A stretch of DNA of 64,000 nt from Streptomyces sp. A3M-1-3 (GTDB taxonomy: Bacteria > Actinomycetota > Actinomycetes > Streptomycetales > Streptomycetaceae): positions 62,001 through 126,000 of the forward strand of contig NZ_JANAVP010000011.1 in assembly GCF_024213665.1 (NCBI RefSeq), given 5' to 3'. Below are positions 41,503 through 50,720 of the stretch, piece by piece (the stretch's first letter is position 1; each line of letters begins with the position of its first letter). The position numbers and the translations under genes were made by a program. The notes under the pieces were generated by a model. That model was not told the DNA's origin. It was given only the letters and a program-made list of their open reading frames with translations, and ran no database searches.

Positions 41503-43002
41503 ATGGCAGCAGCCCCCGTCGGCCTGGAACTGACCTTCCTTGGCCACCAGACCTGGCACATCACCGACGGTCTCTCCTCCGTCCTCCTCGACCCGATCCT
41601 CGCGCCGGCCTTCGGAGCCGGAAGCCTGGAGTTCGAGATCTGGCCGCCACGCACCGTGGACACCGAGGGCATGCGCGGCCCGGACGCCGTGATCCTCAGC
41701 CACGAGCACCTGGACCACTTCCACCTCCCCTCGCTCGACCTCCTCGCCCGCACGGTGCCGGTGTACACCGGCACCACTACCCCGGGCGCCGTCACCGACG
41801 CCATCGAGGCCCTGGGCTTCACGGTTCACCGTGTGGACCACACCCGGCCGCTGAACGTCGGCGACATCGAGATCACCCTCTACCCCGCCGGCGCCCGCAC
41901 CCTCTTCTGGGAGAAGCGCGTCGCCCAGCCCCTGGTCCGCCTGTCCGGCACCACCGGGAACGATGTCTTCATCGGCGTCGACGCCGACGTCTCCGACCTC
42001 TACATCGAGCAGCTGGCCCAGGGCGTCCTCGCCCCGCCCCGGCTCGCCGTGGTTTCCAACAACGCCCAGACCGTCCCGTACGGCGCGCTCGGCGCGGACA
42101 ACAACCTGCTGCCCGGCATGGACGGCCCCAGCAACCGCACCACGGGCATCCAGATCCTCAACGGCCTGCTCATCGACTACCTCAAGCCGCTGGACGGCGT
42201 ACGGGAAGTCGCCCTGTGCGGCAACGGCTTCACCGCGCCCCGCAGCCCCCACGGCCCCTTCCTCTACGCCGACCACAAGGCCCTGGCCGCCACCGCGAAC
42301 GAGCTTCAGCACCTCTTCCGCGTCCATGGACCCCGGCCCGGCGACCGCCTGACCGTCCCGGTCGGCGACGGCCCGGTCACCACCTCCCGCGTCCCCTGGG
42401 TCACACCCGACCCCGTTGCGGAGAAGTCCGCGCTCGCCGCACTCGCCGACTTCCTCGACTCCCCGCAGCACGTCGAGCCCACCCCGATCACCCCGCGCCT
42501 GGCCGAGGAGGAGTGGGGGAAGGCTGAGGCTCTGGTGGTCGAGGAGCTTCCCCGGCTCGGCCGTGAGCTGATCGCCACGCGCACCGGCGCCCTGGCCACC
42601 AGCATCCACGACTACCTGGCCGGCCCCCTCGGAGCGCACCGCGCCGTACTGCGCCTCCTCGACCCGCCTGGCCGGCCCGGCGAGATCGACTCGTACGCCT
42701 GGAACATCACCGGCCCCACCTGGGACAAGGTCGCCACGACCAGCCGGGAGGAGGCCATGGCCGCCTACCCGTTCGGTATCGAGATCTACTTCCAGGACTT
42801 CGCCGCCGTCTTCCTCGGACGCGCACAGATCTGGGACGTCGTCGGTGGCTCGTACCAGGGATGGCACATCGGCGAGAACCTCGACTCCCCGGTCTATGCC
42901 CTCTTCGCGATCTACGGCGAGCACCAGCGGCCCGACCTCGCCGCCCGCTGCTACGCCCACAGCCTGGCCGTGCTCGGCGTCCACCAGGAGACCGCGGCAT
43001 GA
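41503..43002 (+). CDS. UlaG-like metallo-beta-lactamase fold protein with long C-terminal domain
   Basis: 499 residues. The N-terminal half is an MBL fold with the metal motif SHEHLDHFH (H67, H69, D71, H72), GHQTWHITDG near the start and IGVDADVSD further on. The C-terminal half (about 300-499) has no recognised domain; it contains SYAWNITGPTWDKVAT and FQDFAAVFLGRAQIWDVVGGS. ATG 41503 follows AAAGGAG by 7 nt. It overlaps the kinase gene as ATGA. MBL proteins of this kind hydrolyse phosphodiesters, lactones or amides; the extra domain suggests a dedicated pathway substrate, not a general one. Confidence 0.82.
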   Translation: MAAAPVGLELTFLGHQTWHITDGLSSVLLDPILAPAFGAGSLEFEIWPPRTVDTEGMRGPDAVILSHEHLDHFHLPSLDLLARTVPVYTGTTTPGAVTDAIEALGFTVHRVDHTRPLNVGDIEITLYPAGARTLFWEKRVAQPLVRLSGTTGNDVFIGVDADVSDLYIEQLAQGVLAPPRLAVVSNNAQTVPYGALGADNNLLPGMDGPSNRTTGIQILNGLLIDYLKPLDGVREVALCGNGFTAPRSPHGPFLYADHKALAATANELQHLFRVHGPRPGDRLTVPVGDGPVTTSRVPWVTPDPVAEKSALAALADFLDSPQHVEPTPITPRLAEEEWGKAEALVVEELPRLGRELIATRTGALATSIHDYLAGPLGAHRAVLRLLDPPGRPGEIDSYAWNITGPTWDKVATTSREEAMAAYPFGIEIYFQDFAAVFLGRAQIWDVVGGSYQGWHIGENLDSPVYALFAIYGEHQRPDLAARCYAHSLAVLGVHQETAA

Positions 43003-43868
43003 CCACCGCTCCCGTCGGGCCGCTGGACGGCGCCGCCCACACGCGACCCGATGGGTGGCTCCCGAATCCGCTCACCACCGACCCCGCTGCCGCAGAGCGT
43101 CAGGCGTACGTGATCCTCGCCCGCCACCACGACAACGAGCCGGGACCGGTGCGCTGCCTGACCGCCCGCTACCGCGCAGCCGTCTTCGCCCTCGGCAGCC
43201 CTCCCCGCCGGGTCCTGAAGCGGCACGCGGACGAGGCCGGCTACCTCGGCGAAGTCCTCGCCTACGAACTCCTGGCCGACGACAACGTCCTGCCGGTACT
43301 CCACCGCGCCTGCGACACGTCCCGAACCCTGCTGGTCGACCACCTCGACGAGGCCGTCATGCTCGCGGGCACCGACACCTTCGACGAGCTGGTCCGGTCG
43401 GTTGCTCTCATTAACACCGCCTCCGCCCGCTGGCACCCCACGGTCGCCGAAACCATGGCCCGCTGGCACACCAGAACCGCCCTCGATGCCCCATCCCCGG
43501 ACTGGATCACCCGCCCCGACGACTGGCGCCGACTCCTCCAGCTCGTCACCGACGCCCACGGAACCGGCCACGTACCCCTCGGACACCTGGACCTCAAGCC
43601 GGAACACGTCCGCCGCCGAGCCGACGGGCACCTCGCCCTCATCGACGCAGAAACCCTCCGCCCAGACATCACCGGGCTGCCCGATCTGATCACCCTCGCC
43701 CACATGGCTGACCAGCAAGGACACCCGTCCCCGCGCTGGGTACGCCACGCCTACCTGCACCACGTACGCGAACTCGGCGCCCAGTGGAACGACCGCGACC
43801 TCATACGCGCCCTGGCAGCGTTCGCCGCTGCCACCGGTCTGCGTTCCCTGCACGGCGCCCACGAGTGA
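42999..43868 (+). CDS. Atypical APH-fold kinase
   Basis: 289 residues with an APH-like layout: a possible nucleotide Lys in RRVLKRHADE (Lys74), a Glu-containing helix (EVLAYELL), catalytic GHLDLKPEHVRRR (196-207) and the metal Asp in LALIDAETL (216). The usual Asn after the catalytic loop (HxDxxxxN) is His203 here, so activity may be altered. Coupled by ATGA to the MBL gene. It could phosphorylate a pathway intermediate or peptide side chains, as APH-like kinases do in some lanthipeptide routes; inference only. Confidence 0.72.
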   Translation: MTTAPVGPLDGAAHTRPDGWLPNPLTTDPAAAERQAYVILARHHDNEPGPVRCLTARYRAAVFALGSPPRRVLKRHADEAGYLGEVLAYELLADDNVLPVLHRACDTSRTLLVDHLDEAVMLAGTDTFDELVRSVALINTASARWHPTVAETMARWHTRTALDAPSPDWITRPDDWRRLLQLVTDAHGTGHVPLGHLDLKPEHVRRRADGHLALIDAETLRPDITGLPDLITLAHMADQQGHPSPRWVRHAYLHHVRELGAQWNDRDLIRALAAFAAATGLRSLHGAHE

Positions 43869-43915
43869 CCACCCCAGCGGTACCGTGCCACTTCCCGACG
43901 CAAGGAGAATCCCAA

Positions 43916-44269
43916 GTGCGCGGTATCCGCACCGTCATGGTCTTCGTCGACGATCCCGATGCCGCCGCCCGCTGGTGGGGCGAGATCTTCGAAGCCGAGG
44001 TCAAGCTCGACATCAACGGCACCTCGGTCTACGCCTGGCTCGACCTCGACGGACTCGAGTTCGGCTTCCACCCCGCATCCCCCAAGGCCAACGCCCACGG
44101 GCGAAGCACCGTCCCGTACTGGTCCGTCGAGGACCTCGACACCGAACGCAAGCGCCTCCTGGAAGCGGGCTGCACCCACCACCGCGGCCCCCTCGATGTG
44201 GAGCCCGGCCGGCGCATCTGCCAGCTCATCGATCCGTTCGGCACGGTCATCGGACTCGACGGGCCCTGA
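43916..44269 (+). CDS. Glyoxalase/VOC superfamily protein
   Basis: 117 residues, one VOC module pair. It starts VRGIRTVMVFVDDPDAAARW and contains LDLDGLEFGFHP (metal-ligand strand) and ICQLIDPFGTVIGL at the end, the typical DPxGN-like close. GTG at 43916 has AAGGAGA 8 nt upstream. Members are dioxygenases, isomerases or antibiotic-binding proteins. It is fourth in the accessory operon and may protect against, or modify, the product. Confidence 0.82.
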   Translation: MRGIRTVMVFVDDPDAAARWWGEIFEAEVKLDINGTSVYAWLDLDGLEFGFHPASPKANAHGRSTVPYWSVEDLDTERKRLLEAGCTHHRGPLDVEPGRRICQLIDPFGTVIGLDGP

Positions 44270-44285
44270 CCCCTCGGAGCCCCCA

Positions 44286-44921
44286 ATGCGCCACTGGCCC
44301 CTCACCGCCCTCCAGCTCACCACCCCTGATCTCGTCCTGCGCCTCCCCACGGACAGTGAGCTCGACGCCCTCGCCCAGGTGGCCGCCGACGGAGTCGTCC
44401 CCGACGGAGCCGTGTACTTCCCGCAGCCCTGGGCGTCCGCGCCGCCGGCCGAGCGGGCCAGGAGCGTCGTGCAGAACCACTGGTGGGCGCGAGGCGACTG
44501 GACCCGCTACAACTGGCGTCTCCTCCTGGCCGTCTTCCACGGCGGCCAGGTCATCGGCCAGCAGAACCTCTCCGCCCGCGACTTCGCCACCACCGGCGAG
44601 GCCCGCACCGGCTTCTGGCTCGGCAGCCGCTTCCAGGGCCAGGGCTACGGCACCCAGATGCGCGCCGCCGCCCTGGCCCTCGCCTTCGACGGCCTCGGCG
44701 CCACTCGCGTCACCTCCACCGCCTTCGCCGACAACGCCGCCTCCCGAGCCGTCTCCCGCAGGTTCGGCTACCGGCCCAACGGTGTCCACCGCATCTCCGT
44801 CGACGGCCGCCCTTACGACGCCCACGAGGAGGTCATGGCGGCGGCCGACTGGCAGGGCTACGCCGACGTGGTGCCTGTCGGAATAGCCGGGCTGTCTGAT
44901 TGCCTCCCGTTCTTCCGCTGA
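44286..44921 (+). CDS. GNAT family N-acetyltransferase
   Basis: 211 residues, RimJ/RimL-like GNAT. The acetyl-CoA loop is FQGQGYGTQMRAA (near residue 120; consensus RxxGxG). Other landmarks are GEARTGFWLGSRF and ASRAVSRRFGYRPNGVHRI. ATG 44286 follows GGAG by 8 nt and starts 16 bp after the glyoxalase gene. It is the last gene of the rightward operon, closed by a perfect hairpin. A self-protection or tailoring role is possible. Confidence 0.87.
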   Translation: MRHWPLTALQLTTPDLVLRLPTDSELDALAQVAADGVVPDGAVYFPQPWASAPPAERARSVVQNHWWARGDWTRYNWRLLLAVFHGGQVIGQQNLSARDFATTGEARTGFWLGSRFQGQGYGTQMRAAALALAFDGLGATRVTSTAFADNAASRAVSRRFGYRPNGVHRISVDGRPYDAHEEVMAAADWQGYADVVPVGIAGLSDCLPFFR

Positions 44922-44955
44922 TGGCGCACGACCTGGCCGGGCGGTGCGAGTGCCG

Positions 44956-44991
44956 TTTCGGGGCCAGCGCACTTCGGCGCTGGCCCCGAAA
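44956..44991 (+). terminator. Perfect 15-bp hairpin ending the accessory operon
   Basis: TTTCGGGGCCAGCGC (44956-44970) pairs with GCGCTGGCCCCGAAA (44977-44991) around ACTTCG, 35 bp past the GNAT stop. Confidence 0.92.
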
Positions 44992-45051
44992 GGTATAGGT
45001 GTGCGGCGGCGGGGGGAGCGCGGACTGAGGGTTGCGGTGGGGCTGCTGGTG

Positions 45052-45189
45052 TCATCGGGTCCTGCTAGGGCGGTCGGCGTGGGTGGCGGGGCCGGTGGCC
45101 CGGGGCGGGGTCGTCGTCGGTGCGGTGCGTGTGGCGGGTTTCAGGTCGAGGCCGGCGAGGCGGTGCAGGCGCCAGGTGAAGACGTCGCA
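45052..45189 (-). pseudogene. C-terminal fragment of an unknown gene cut by the repeat junction
   Basis: On the leftward strand, 46 codons run from the edge of the pirin repeat (45189) to TGA at 45052. They read CDVFTWRLHRLAGLDLKPA and then a Thr/Pro/Arg-rich end. The frame continues antisense into the pirin copy, so the real N-terminal part is missing. The protein family is not recognised. It suggests that the right junction was formed inside a gene. Confidence 0.4.
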
Positions 45190-45448
45190 GGTCGGCGCCG
45201 ATCGGCGGCCCGTCCACAGCGGGCAGACCGCGGTGTTCGGCGAGGGCGGCTCGATGACCGTACGAGCGGACGTCTCGCAGGACTCCAACGCACCGGATCT
45301 GGAGGTCGTCCTGCTCGGTGGCCGGCCGATCCGGGAACCCATGGCGCACTACGGTCCGTTCGTCATGAACAGCCGCGCCGAACTCCAGCAGGCGTTCGAC
45401 GACTTCCAGGCGGGCAGGCTCGGCACGGTCCCGGTCCCGCACGTCTGA
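45190..45448 (+). repeat. 259-bp direct repeat, right copy (pirin 3' fragment)
   Basis: Copy of 36847-37105 with one mismatch (G at 45412). It lacks the pirin N-terminal 231 codons, so it is a gene fragment. The sequence after it (45449-45528) is probably the original downstream flank of pirin. Confidence 0.97.
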
Positions 45449-45528
45449 CCGCCATGCGCCTGACGACCCGTCACCCCGTCGGACCCCGTCGGCGGGACGA
45501 ACCCGGGCGGCCGTGATCGGGTGGGAGG

Positions 45529-46602
45529 GTGCAGACCCCGAAGCCCCTTCTTCCTGACGGCGTCCGGCGCGTGGCCGCCTGGTGCGTGGTGGCGCTGCTG
45601 CTCGCCGGGGTGGCCGCCGTCGGGGTCTGGCTGGTCATCATCTTCCAGACCGCCGTCACCCCGGTGCTGCTCGCCCTGCTGGGCACCGCGCTGCTCGGGC
45701 CGCTGTACCGGCGGCTCATCCGGATGAAGGTGAACCGGTCGCTCGCCGCCGGGCTGACCTGCGTTGCCGTCCTCGCCGTCGTCGGCGGGGCGATGTACAT
45801 CGTGGTCGGTGCGCTGATCGACACCGGTGACCAGATCCTGGCCTCGCTCAAGCAGGCCGCCTCGGACCTCGCGAAGCACTTCGGGGCCGCCGGGACCTCG
45901 CTGGACGATCTGGCGTCCAATGCCAAGGAGCTGCTCGGCAAGTTCGGCGGAACCGCCGCGTCCGGAGTGATCTCCGGGCTGAGTGTGGTCGGCGAGATGA
46001 TCGCCACCGCCGTGCTGGCGCTGCTCTTGATCTTCTTCTTCCTCAGGGACTCCCACCGGGCCGCCGGAACGCTGCGCTCCGTCGTGCCCCACGCCATCGG
46101 CGACACCGCCGAGGCCATGGCCCGCCGGGCCTTCGAGGCCGTCGAGGGCTTTATGCGCGGGACGACGTTCATCGCCCTCATCGACGCGATGTGTATCACC
46201 GTCGGGCTGTTGGTCCTGCGGGTGCCGGGGGCGGTCGGGCTCGGGGCGCTGGTGTTCGTCGGCGCGTACATCCCGTATCTCGGAGCGTTCATCTCGGGCA
46301 CCGTCGCGGTGCTGGTCGCGCTCGCCGACCGCGGTTTCGTGATCGCGCTGTGGGCGCTGGGCGTGGTGATGGCCGTACAGGTACTGGAAGGCCATGTGCT
46401 CCAGCCGATGATCCAGAGCCGTACGGTCCAGATGCATCCCGCGGTGGTGATGCTGGCGATCACGGCGGGGGCGAGCGTCGCGGGGATCCTCGGGATGCTG
46501 CTCGCGGTACCGCTGACCGCCGCCGCGTTCGGAGTGGTCTCCGAGATCAGGGCGCGCTATGCGGCCCCTTCCGCCTCCTCGGTACCGCCGGCCTCCTCGT
46601 AG
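45529..46602 (+). CDS. AI-2E family (PerM-like) membrane transporter
   Basis: 357 residues, about eight membrane helices. Family landmarks: N-terminal helices (VVALLLAGVAAVGVWLVIIF, VTPVLLALLGTALLGPLYRR), a central soluble stretch with ASNAKELLGKFGG, and C-terminal helices around GAYIPYLGAFISGTVAVLVA and VLEGHVLQPMIQSR. Members export autoinducer-2 or act as Na+/H+ antiporters; not distinguishable here. The ribosome site sits very close to GTG 45529; GTG 45571 is an alternative. The 3' end overlaps the convergent phosphatase gene by 46 bp. Confidence 0.88.
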   Translation: MQTPKPLLPDGVRRVAAWCVVALLLAGVAAVGVWLVIIFQTAVTPVLLALLGTALLGPLYRRLIRMKVNRSLAAGLTCVAVLAVVGGAMYIVVGALIDTGDQILASLKQAASDLAKHFGAAGTSLDDLASNAKELLGKFGGTAASGVISGLSVVGEMIATAVLALLLIFFFLRDSHRAAGTLRSVVPHAIGDTAEAMARRAFEAVEGFMRGTTFIALIDAMCITVGLLVLRVPGAVGLGALVFVGAYIPYLGAFISGTVAVLVALADRGFVIALWALGVVMAVQVLEGHVLQPMIQSRTVQMHPAVVMLAITAGASVAGILGMLLAVPLTAAAFGVVSEIRARYAAPSASSVPPASS

Positions 46603-48740
46603 AGCTCGAACCAGATCGACTTGCCCTCGCCGCGCGGGTCCACTCCCCAGCTGTCGGCGAGCATCTCCATCAGCAGCAGGCCACGCCCGCTGGACGCCAT
46701 CTCGCCCGGCCGCCGCTTGTGCGGCAGCTCGTCGCTGGCGTCGGCGACCTCCACGCGCAGCCGCCGGCTCCCGATCTCCCCGGTGGCCTCGGCTACCAGC
46801 AGCGCGTCGCCGTCCGTGTGGACCAGGACGTTGGTGACCGTCTCGGAGACCATCAGGACCGCCGCGTCGACCTGCTCGTCGTCGCTCCAGTCGTGCAGCA
46901 GCTCGCGCACCTGCTGCCGGGCGCCGGCGAGCCGCTCAGGCTCGGCCTGGGCGACCGTCAGCGCGGTGCGCCGGGCGGGACGCACCGCGTACCCGGTGGC
47001 GCCGGGCCCGCAGCCGCAGCCCTCCCCCTCGCGGCACAGCAGCAGCAGGGCTATGTCGTCCTCGCGGCGGTCCGCGAGCGGGCCGGTGGAGTGGTGTGAG
47101 GAGGGGCCGTGGACGGCGTTGACGAGCTCGTCGGCGAGTTTCTCCAGGCCGGCTTCGCCGTCGCCGGGATACGACTCGAGGATCGAGCGGAGCCGGGCCC
47201 AGCCGGTGTCGAGGTCGTGGCCGCCGGTCTCGATGAGTCCGTCGGTGCAGAGCATCATCGTTTCGCCGGGTTCGAGGACGAGCCGGGTCGTCGGATAGTC
47301 GGTGTCCGGGACGATGCCGAGTGGCAGCCCGCCCGCCGTCGGCCGCACCAGGACCGTCCCGTCGGCCATCCGTACGGCCGGGTCGGGGTGGCCCGCGCGG
47401 GCGATGTCCAGGACGCCGGTGGCGGGGTCCGCCTCCACGTACAGGCAGGTCGCGAACCGGGGGCCTGGATCCCAGTCCCCGCGCCCCGTCCCGCTCCCGC
47501 TCCCGTGCCCGGTCCCGTTCTCGTTCTCGTACGAGTCCATCAGCCCGGCGAGAAAGCGGGAGGCGCGCGAGAGCACGGCGTCGGGGCGGTGCCCCTCGGA
47601 GGCGTACGCGCGTACGGCGATCCGCAGCTGTCCCATCAGCCCGGCGGCGCGCACATCGTGGCCCTGGACGTCGCCGATGACCAGGGCTATGCGGCCCGAC
47701 GGCAGCGGGATCATGTCGTACCAGTCGCCGCCCACCTGGAGCCCGCCGCCGGTCGGCACATAGCGCGCGGCCACCGCCATCCCGGGGATCTCCGGGCCGA
47801 GCGTGGGCATCATCGAGCGCTGCAGCCCGACCGTCAGCTCCCGCTCGGACTCGGCGACACCCGCCCGCTGGAGCGCCTGGGCCAGCATCCGGGCGACCGT
47901 CGTCAGCACGGACCGCTCGTCGGGCGTGAAGCGGACGGGATACGTGAAGGCGGCCATCCAGGCGCCCATGGTGCGCCCCGCGACGATCAGCGGCAGGAAC
48001 GCCCACGACTGCCGGCCGAAGCGCTGGGCGAGCGGCCAGGTGGCGGGGAAGCGGCGGCGGTAGTCCTCCGGGGTCGGCAGGTAGATGGCCCGCCCGGTCC
48101 GTACCACCTCGGCCGCCGGATAGTCGGTGACCAGCAGCATGTCGGTGAAGGGGTCCTCGTCGCCCGCGCCGTGCCCGTGGTGCCCGATGATCGACAGGCG
48201 GTCGCCGGCGACGCCGAAGACGGCCAGGCCGTCCGGCGAGAAGCCGGGCATCGACAGGGACGCGGCGACCCGCAGCACCTCGGAGGTGGACCGGGCCTCG
48301 GCGAGCGCGCGGCCCGCGTCGAGCAGGAACGCCTCGCGGGAGCGGCGCCAGTCGCCGGTGATGGGGGTGGGCACGGCGGTGGTGCCGGGCTGCGGGTCGG
48401 CGACCTCCTGGAGGGTGCCGAACAGCTGGTGGTCGTTGCCGTCGACGACCGCTTTGGAGCGGCTGCGTACGGTACGCAGCACCCGCCCGGCCCCGTCCAT
48501 GATCCGCAGCCGGGCCTCGGCCAGGGTGCCCTCGGCGACCGCGAGGCCCACGATCCCGTTGATCTCGTTCCAGTCCACCGGGTGGAAGCGCGAGCGGACG
48601 GCGACCTCGGGCAGGATCGCGGGTTCCGCGGGCAGCCCGAGCAGCCGGGCGGCCTCGCCGTCGAGGGTGACCAGCCCGGACGCGTTGTCCCAGCGCCACA
48701 GGCCGGTCGCGATCGCGGCCAGGACGTCCTCGGTGCGCAT
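46557..48740 (-). CDS. SpoIIE-type PP2C phosphatase with PAS, GAF and anti-sigma-like ATPase domains
   Basis: 727 residues. Order: PAS-like (1-110), GAF-like (135-300), PP2C/SpoIIE phosphatase (about 320-560; GGDWYDMIPLPSGRIALVIG, TMMLCTDGLIE) and a C-terminal HATPase_c of the RsbW type (about 600-715; VSETVTNVLVHT, GRGLLLMEMLADSWG). It would dephosphorylate an anti-sigma antagonist and also carry a kinase-like module, controlling a stress sigma factor. ATG 48740 follows AAGGATGAGG. A Gly/Ser repeat (GTGHGSGSGTGRG) lies in the phosphatase domain. Its 3' end overlaps the AI-2E gene. Confidence 0.9.
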   Translation of the reverse strand: MRTEDVLAAIATGLWRWDNASGLVTLDGEAARLLGLPAEPAILPEVAVRSRFHPVDWNEINGIVGLAVAEGTLAEARLRIMDGAGRVLRTVRSRSKAVVDGNDHQLFGTLQEVADPQPGTTAVPTPITGDWRRSREAFLLDAGRALAEARSTSEVLRVAASLSMPGFSPDGLAVFGVAGDRLSIIGHHGHGAGDEDPFTDMLLVTDYPAAEVVRTGRAIYLPTPEDYRRRFPATWPLAQRFGRQSWAFLPLIVAGRTMGAWMAAFTYPVRFTPDERSVLTTVARMLAQALQRAGVAESERELTVGLQRSMMPTLGPEIPGMAVAARYVPTGGGLQVGGDWYDMIPLPSGRIALVIGDVQGHDVRAAGLMGQLRIAVRAYASEGHRPDAVLSRASRFLAGLMDSYENENGTGHGSGSGTGRGDWDPGPRFATCLYVEADPATGVLDIARAGHPDPAVRMADGTVLVRPTAGGLPLGIVPDTDYPTTRLVLEPGETMMLCTDGLIETGGHDLDTGWARLRSILESYPGDGEAGLEKLADELVNAVHGPSSHHSTGPLADRREDDIALLLLCREGEGCGCGPGATGYAVRPARRTALTVAQAEPERLAGARQQVRELLHDWSDDEQVDAAVLMVSETVTNVLVHTDGDALLVAEATGEIGSRRLRVEVADASDELPHKRRPGEMASSGRGLLLMEMLADSWGVDPRGEGKSIWFELYEEAGGTEEAEGAA

Positions 48741-48886
48741 TGCCTCATCCTTACAGGTCACCGACAGCCCGGCCGCCCGAGGTGGCCCGTACACAAGCCG
48801 TACACGGGGCGGCAGGGACGTTCCGGGCGGACGGTAACCTTGGCAGGGTTGAATCCCACCTGTCATCGCGAAGAACTGGATGAACG

Positions 48887-50653
48887 ATGCATCGGTACAG
48901 GTCCCACACCTGCGGCGAGCTGCGCGCCTCTGACGTCGGCACCGACGTCCGGCTCAGTGGCTGGCTGCACAATCGGCGCGACCTGGGCGGCATCCTCTTC
49001 ATCGATCTGCGCGACCACCACGGTCTGGTGCAGCTCGTCGCCCGCCCCGGCACCCCCGCCAACGAGGCGCTGAGCCACATCACCAAGGAGACCGTCGTCC
49101 GGATCGACGGCAAGGTCTCCGCGCGCGGCGCCGAGAACATCAACCCGGACCTGCCGACCGGCGAGATCGAGGTCGAGGTCACCGAGGTCGAGGTGCTGGG
49201 CGCCTCCGCCCCGCTGCCCTTCACGATCAACACGGACGACGGGGTGAACGAGGAGCGGCGCCTGGAGTACCGCTTCCTCGACCTGCGGCGCGAGCGCATG
49301 CACCGCAACATCATGCTGCGCACCGCCGTCATCTCCGCCATCCGGCACAAGATGACCGCCCTCGGTTTCAACGAGATGGCCACCCCGATCCTCACCGCGA
49401 CCTCCCCCGAGGGCGCGCGTGACTTCCTGGTGCCGTCCCGCCTGAACCCCGGCAAGTTCTACGCGCTGCCGCAGGCCCCCCAGCAGTTCAAGCAGCTGCT
49501 GATGATCGCGGGATTCGACCGGTACTTCCAGATCGCGCCCTGCTTCCGCGACGAGGACGCGCGCGCCGACCGCTCGCCGGGCGAGTTCTACCAGCTCGAC
49601 GTCGAGCTGAGCTTCGTCGAGCAGGAGGACGTCTTCCAGCCGATCGAGAAGCTCATGACCGAGCTGTTCGAGGAGTTCGGCAACGGCCGGCACGTCACCT
49701 CCCCCTTCCCGCGGATTCCGTTCCGCGAGTCGATGCTCAAGTACGGCAACGACAAGCCGGACCTGCGCGCCAAGCTGGAGCTCGTCGACGTCTCGGACAT
49801 CTTCGCGGGCAGCGGCTTCAAGGCCTTCGCCGGCAAGCACGTGCGTGCGCTGCCGGTGCCGGACACGGCGGGCCAGAGCCGGAAGTTCTTCGACGGCCTC
49901 GGCGAGTACGCGGCCGAGCACGGCGCGAAGGGCCTGGCCTGGATCCGCGTCGGCGAGAACAACGAGCTGGCCGGCCCGATCGCCAAGTTCCTCACCGAGG
50001 AGGACACCAAGGCGCTCACCGACCGCCTGGACCTCAAGCCGGGGCACGCCGTCTTCTTCGGCGCGGGCGAGTTCGACGAGGTCTCCAAGATCATGTCGGC
50101 GGTCCGCGTCGAGGCGGCCAAGCGCGCCGGCCACTTCGAGGAGAACGTCTTCCGCTTCTGCTGGATCGTCGACTTCCCGATGTTCGAGAAGGACGAGGAG
50201 ACCGGCAAGATCGACTTCTCGCACAACCCCTTCTCGATGCCGCAGGGCGGACTCGAGGCCCTGCAGACCCAGGACCCGCTCGACATCCTGGGCTGGCAGT
50301 ACGACATCGTCTGCAACGGTACGGAGCTGTCCTCCGGCGCCATCCGGAACCACGAGCCCGACGTCATGTTCAAGGCGTTCGAGATCGCGGGCTACGACCG
50401 GGAGACCGTCGAGAAGGAGTTCGCGGGCATGCTCCGCGCCTTCCAGTACGGCGCCCCGCCGCACGGCGGCATCGCCCCGGGCGTGGACCGCATCGTGATG
50501 CTCCTGGCCGACGAGCCGAACATCCGCGAGACCATCGCCTTCCCGCTCAACGGCAACGCGCAGGACCTGCTGATGGGCGCGCCGGCGGAGGTCGAGGAGG
50601 CCCGGCTGCGGGAGCTGAACATCGCGCTGCGCAAGCCGGTGGCGGACAAGTAG
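48887..50653 (+). CDS. aspS: Aspartyl-tRNA synthetase
   Basis: Class II synthetase charging tRNA-Asp (and perhaps tRNA-Asn) with aspartate, 588 residues, full length. The OB-fold anticodon domain starts [26 protein letters not shown] (residues 21-42, seen as [15 protein letters not shown]). Motif 2 is [19 protein letters not shown]. The bacterial GAD insertion spans about 280-400. Motif 3 is [12 protein letters not shown]. The presence of a separate AsnRS is not visible, so discriminating ability is unknown. A strong TTCG hairpin follows. Confidence 0.97.
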   Translation: MHRYRSHTCGELRASDVGTDVRLSGWLHNRRDLGGILFIDLRDHHGLVQLVARPGTPANEALSHITKETVVRIDGKVSARGAENINPDLPTGEIEVEVTEVEVLGASAPLPFTINTDDGVNEERRLEYRFLDLRRERMHRNIMLRTAVISAIRHKMTALGFNEMATPILTATSPEGARDFLVPSRLNPGKFYALPQAPQQFKQLLMIAGFDRYFQIAPCFRDEDARADRSPGEFYQLDVELSFVEQEDVFQPIEKLMTELFEEFGNGRHVTSPFPRIPFRESMLKYGNDKPDLRAKLELVDVSDIFAGSGFKAFAGKHVRALPVPDTAGQSRKFFDGLGEYAAEHGAKGLAWIRVGENNELAGPIAKFLTEEDTKALTDRLDLKPGHAVFFGAGEFDEVSKIMSAVRVEAAKRAGHFEENVFRFCWIVDFPMFEKDEETGKIDFSHNPFSMPQGGLEALQTQDPLDILGWQYDIVCNGTELSSGAIRNHEPDVMFKAFEIAGYDRETVEKEFAGMLRAFQYGAPPHGGIAPGVDRIVMLLADEPNIRETIAFPLNGNAQDLLMGAPAEVEEARLRELNIALRKPVADK

Positions 50654-50667
50654 GCAGCGAATCCGTG

Positions 50668-50703
50668 GAGGCCCGGGCCCACCTTCGGGTGGGCCCGGGC
50701 CTC
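50668..50703 (+). terminator. Strong TTCG-loop hairpin after aspS
   Basis: GAGGCCCGGGCCCACC pairs with GGTGGGCCCGGGCCTC around TTCG (about 16 bp), 14 bp past the stop. Confidence 0.93.
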
Positions 50704-50720
50704 TGCTCGTTCCGAGTGAA

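Noticed and set aside
37106..45189. tRNA gene or integrase marking a classical integrative element
   Set aside because: No cloverleaf-like sequence next to either repeat and no recombinase-like protein in the block.
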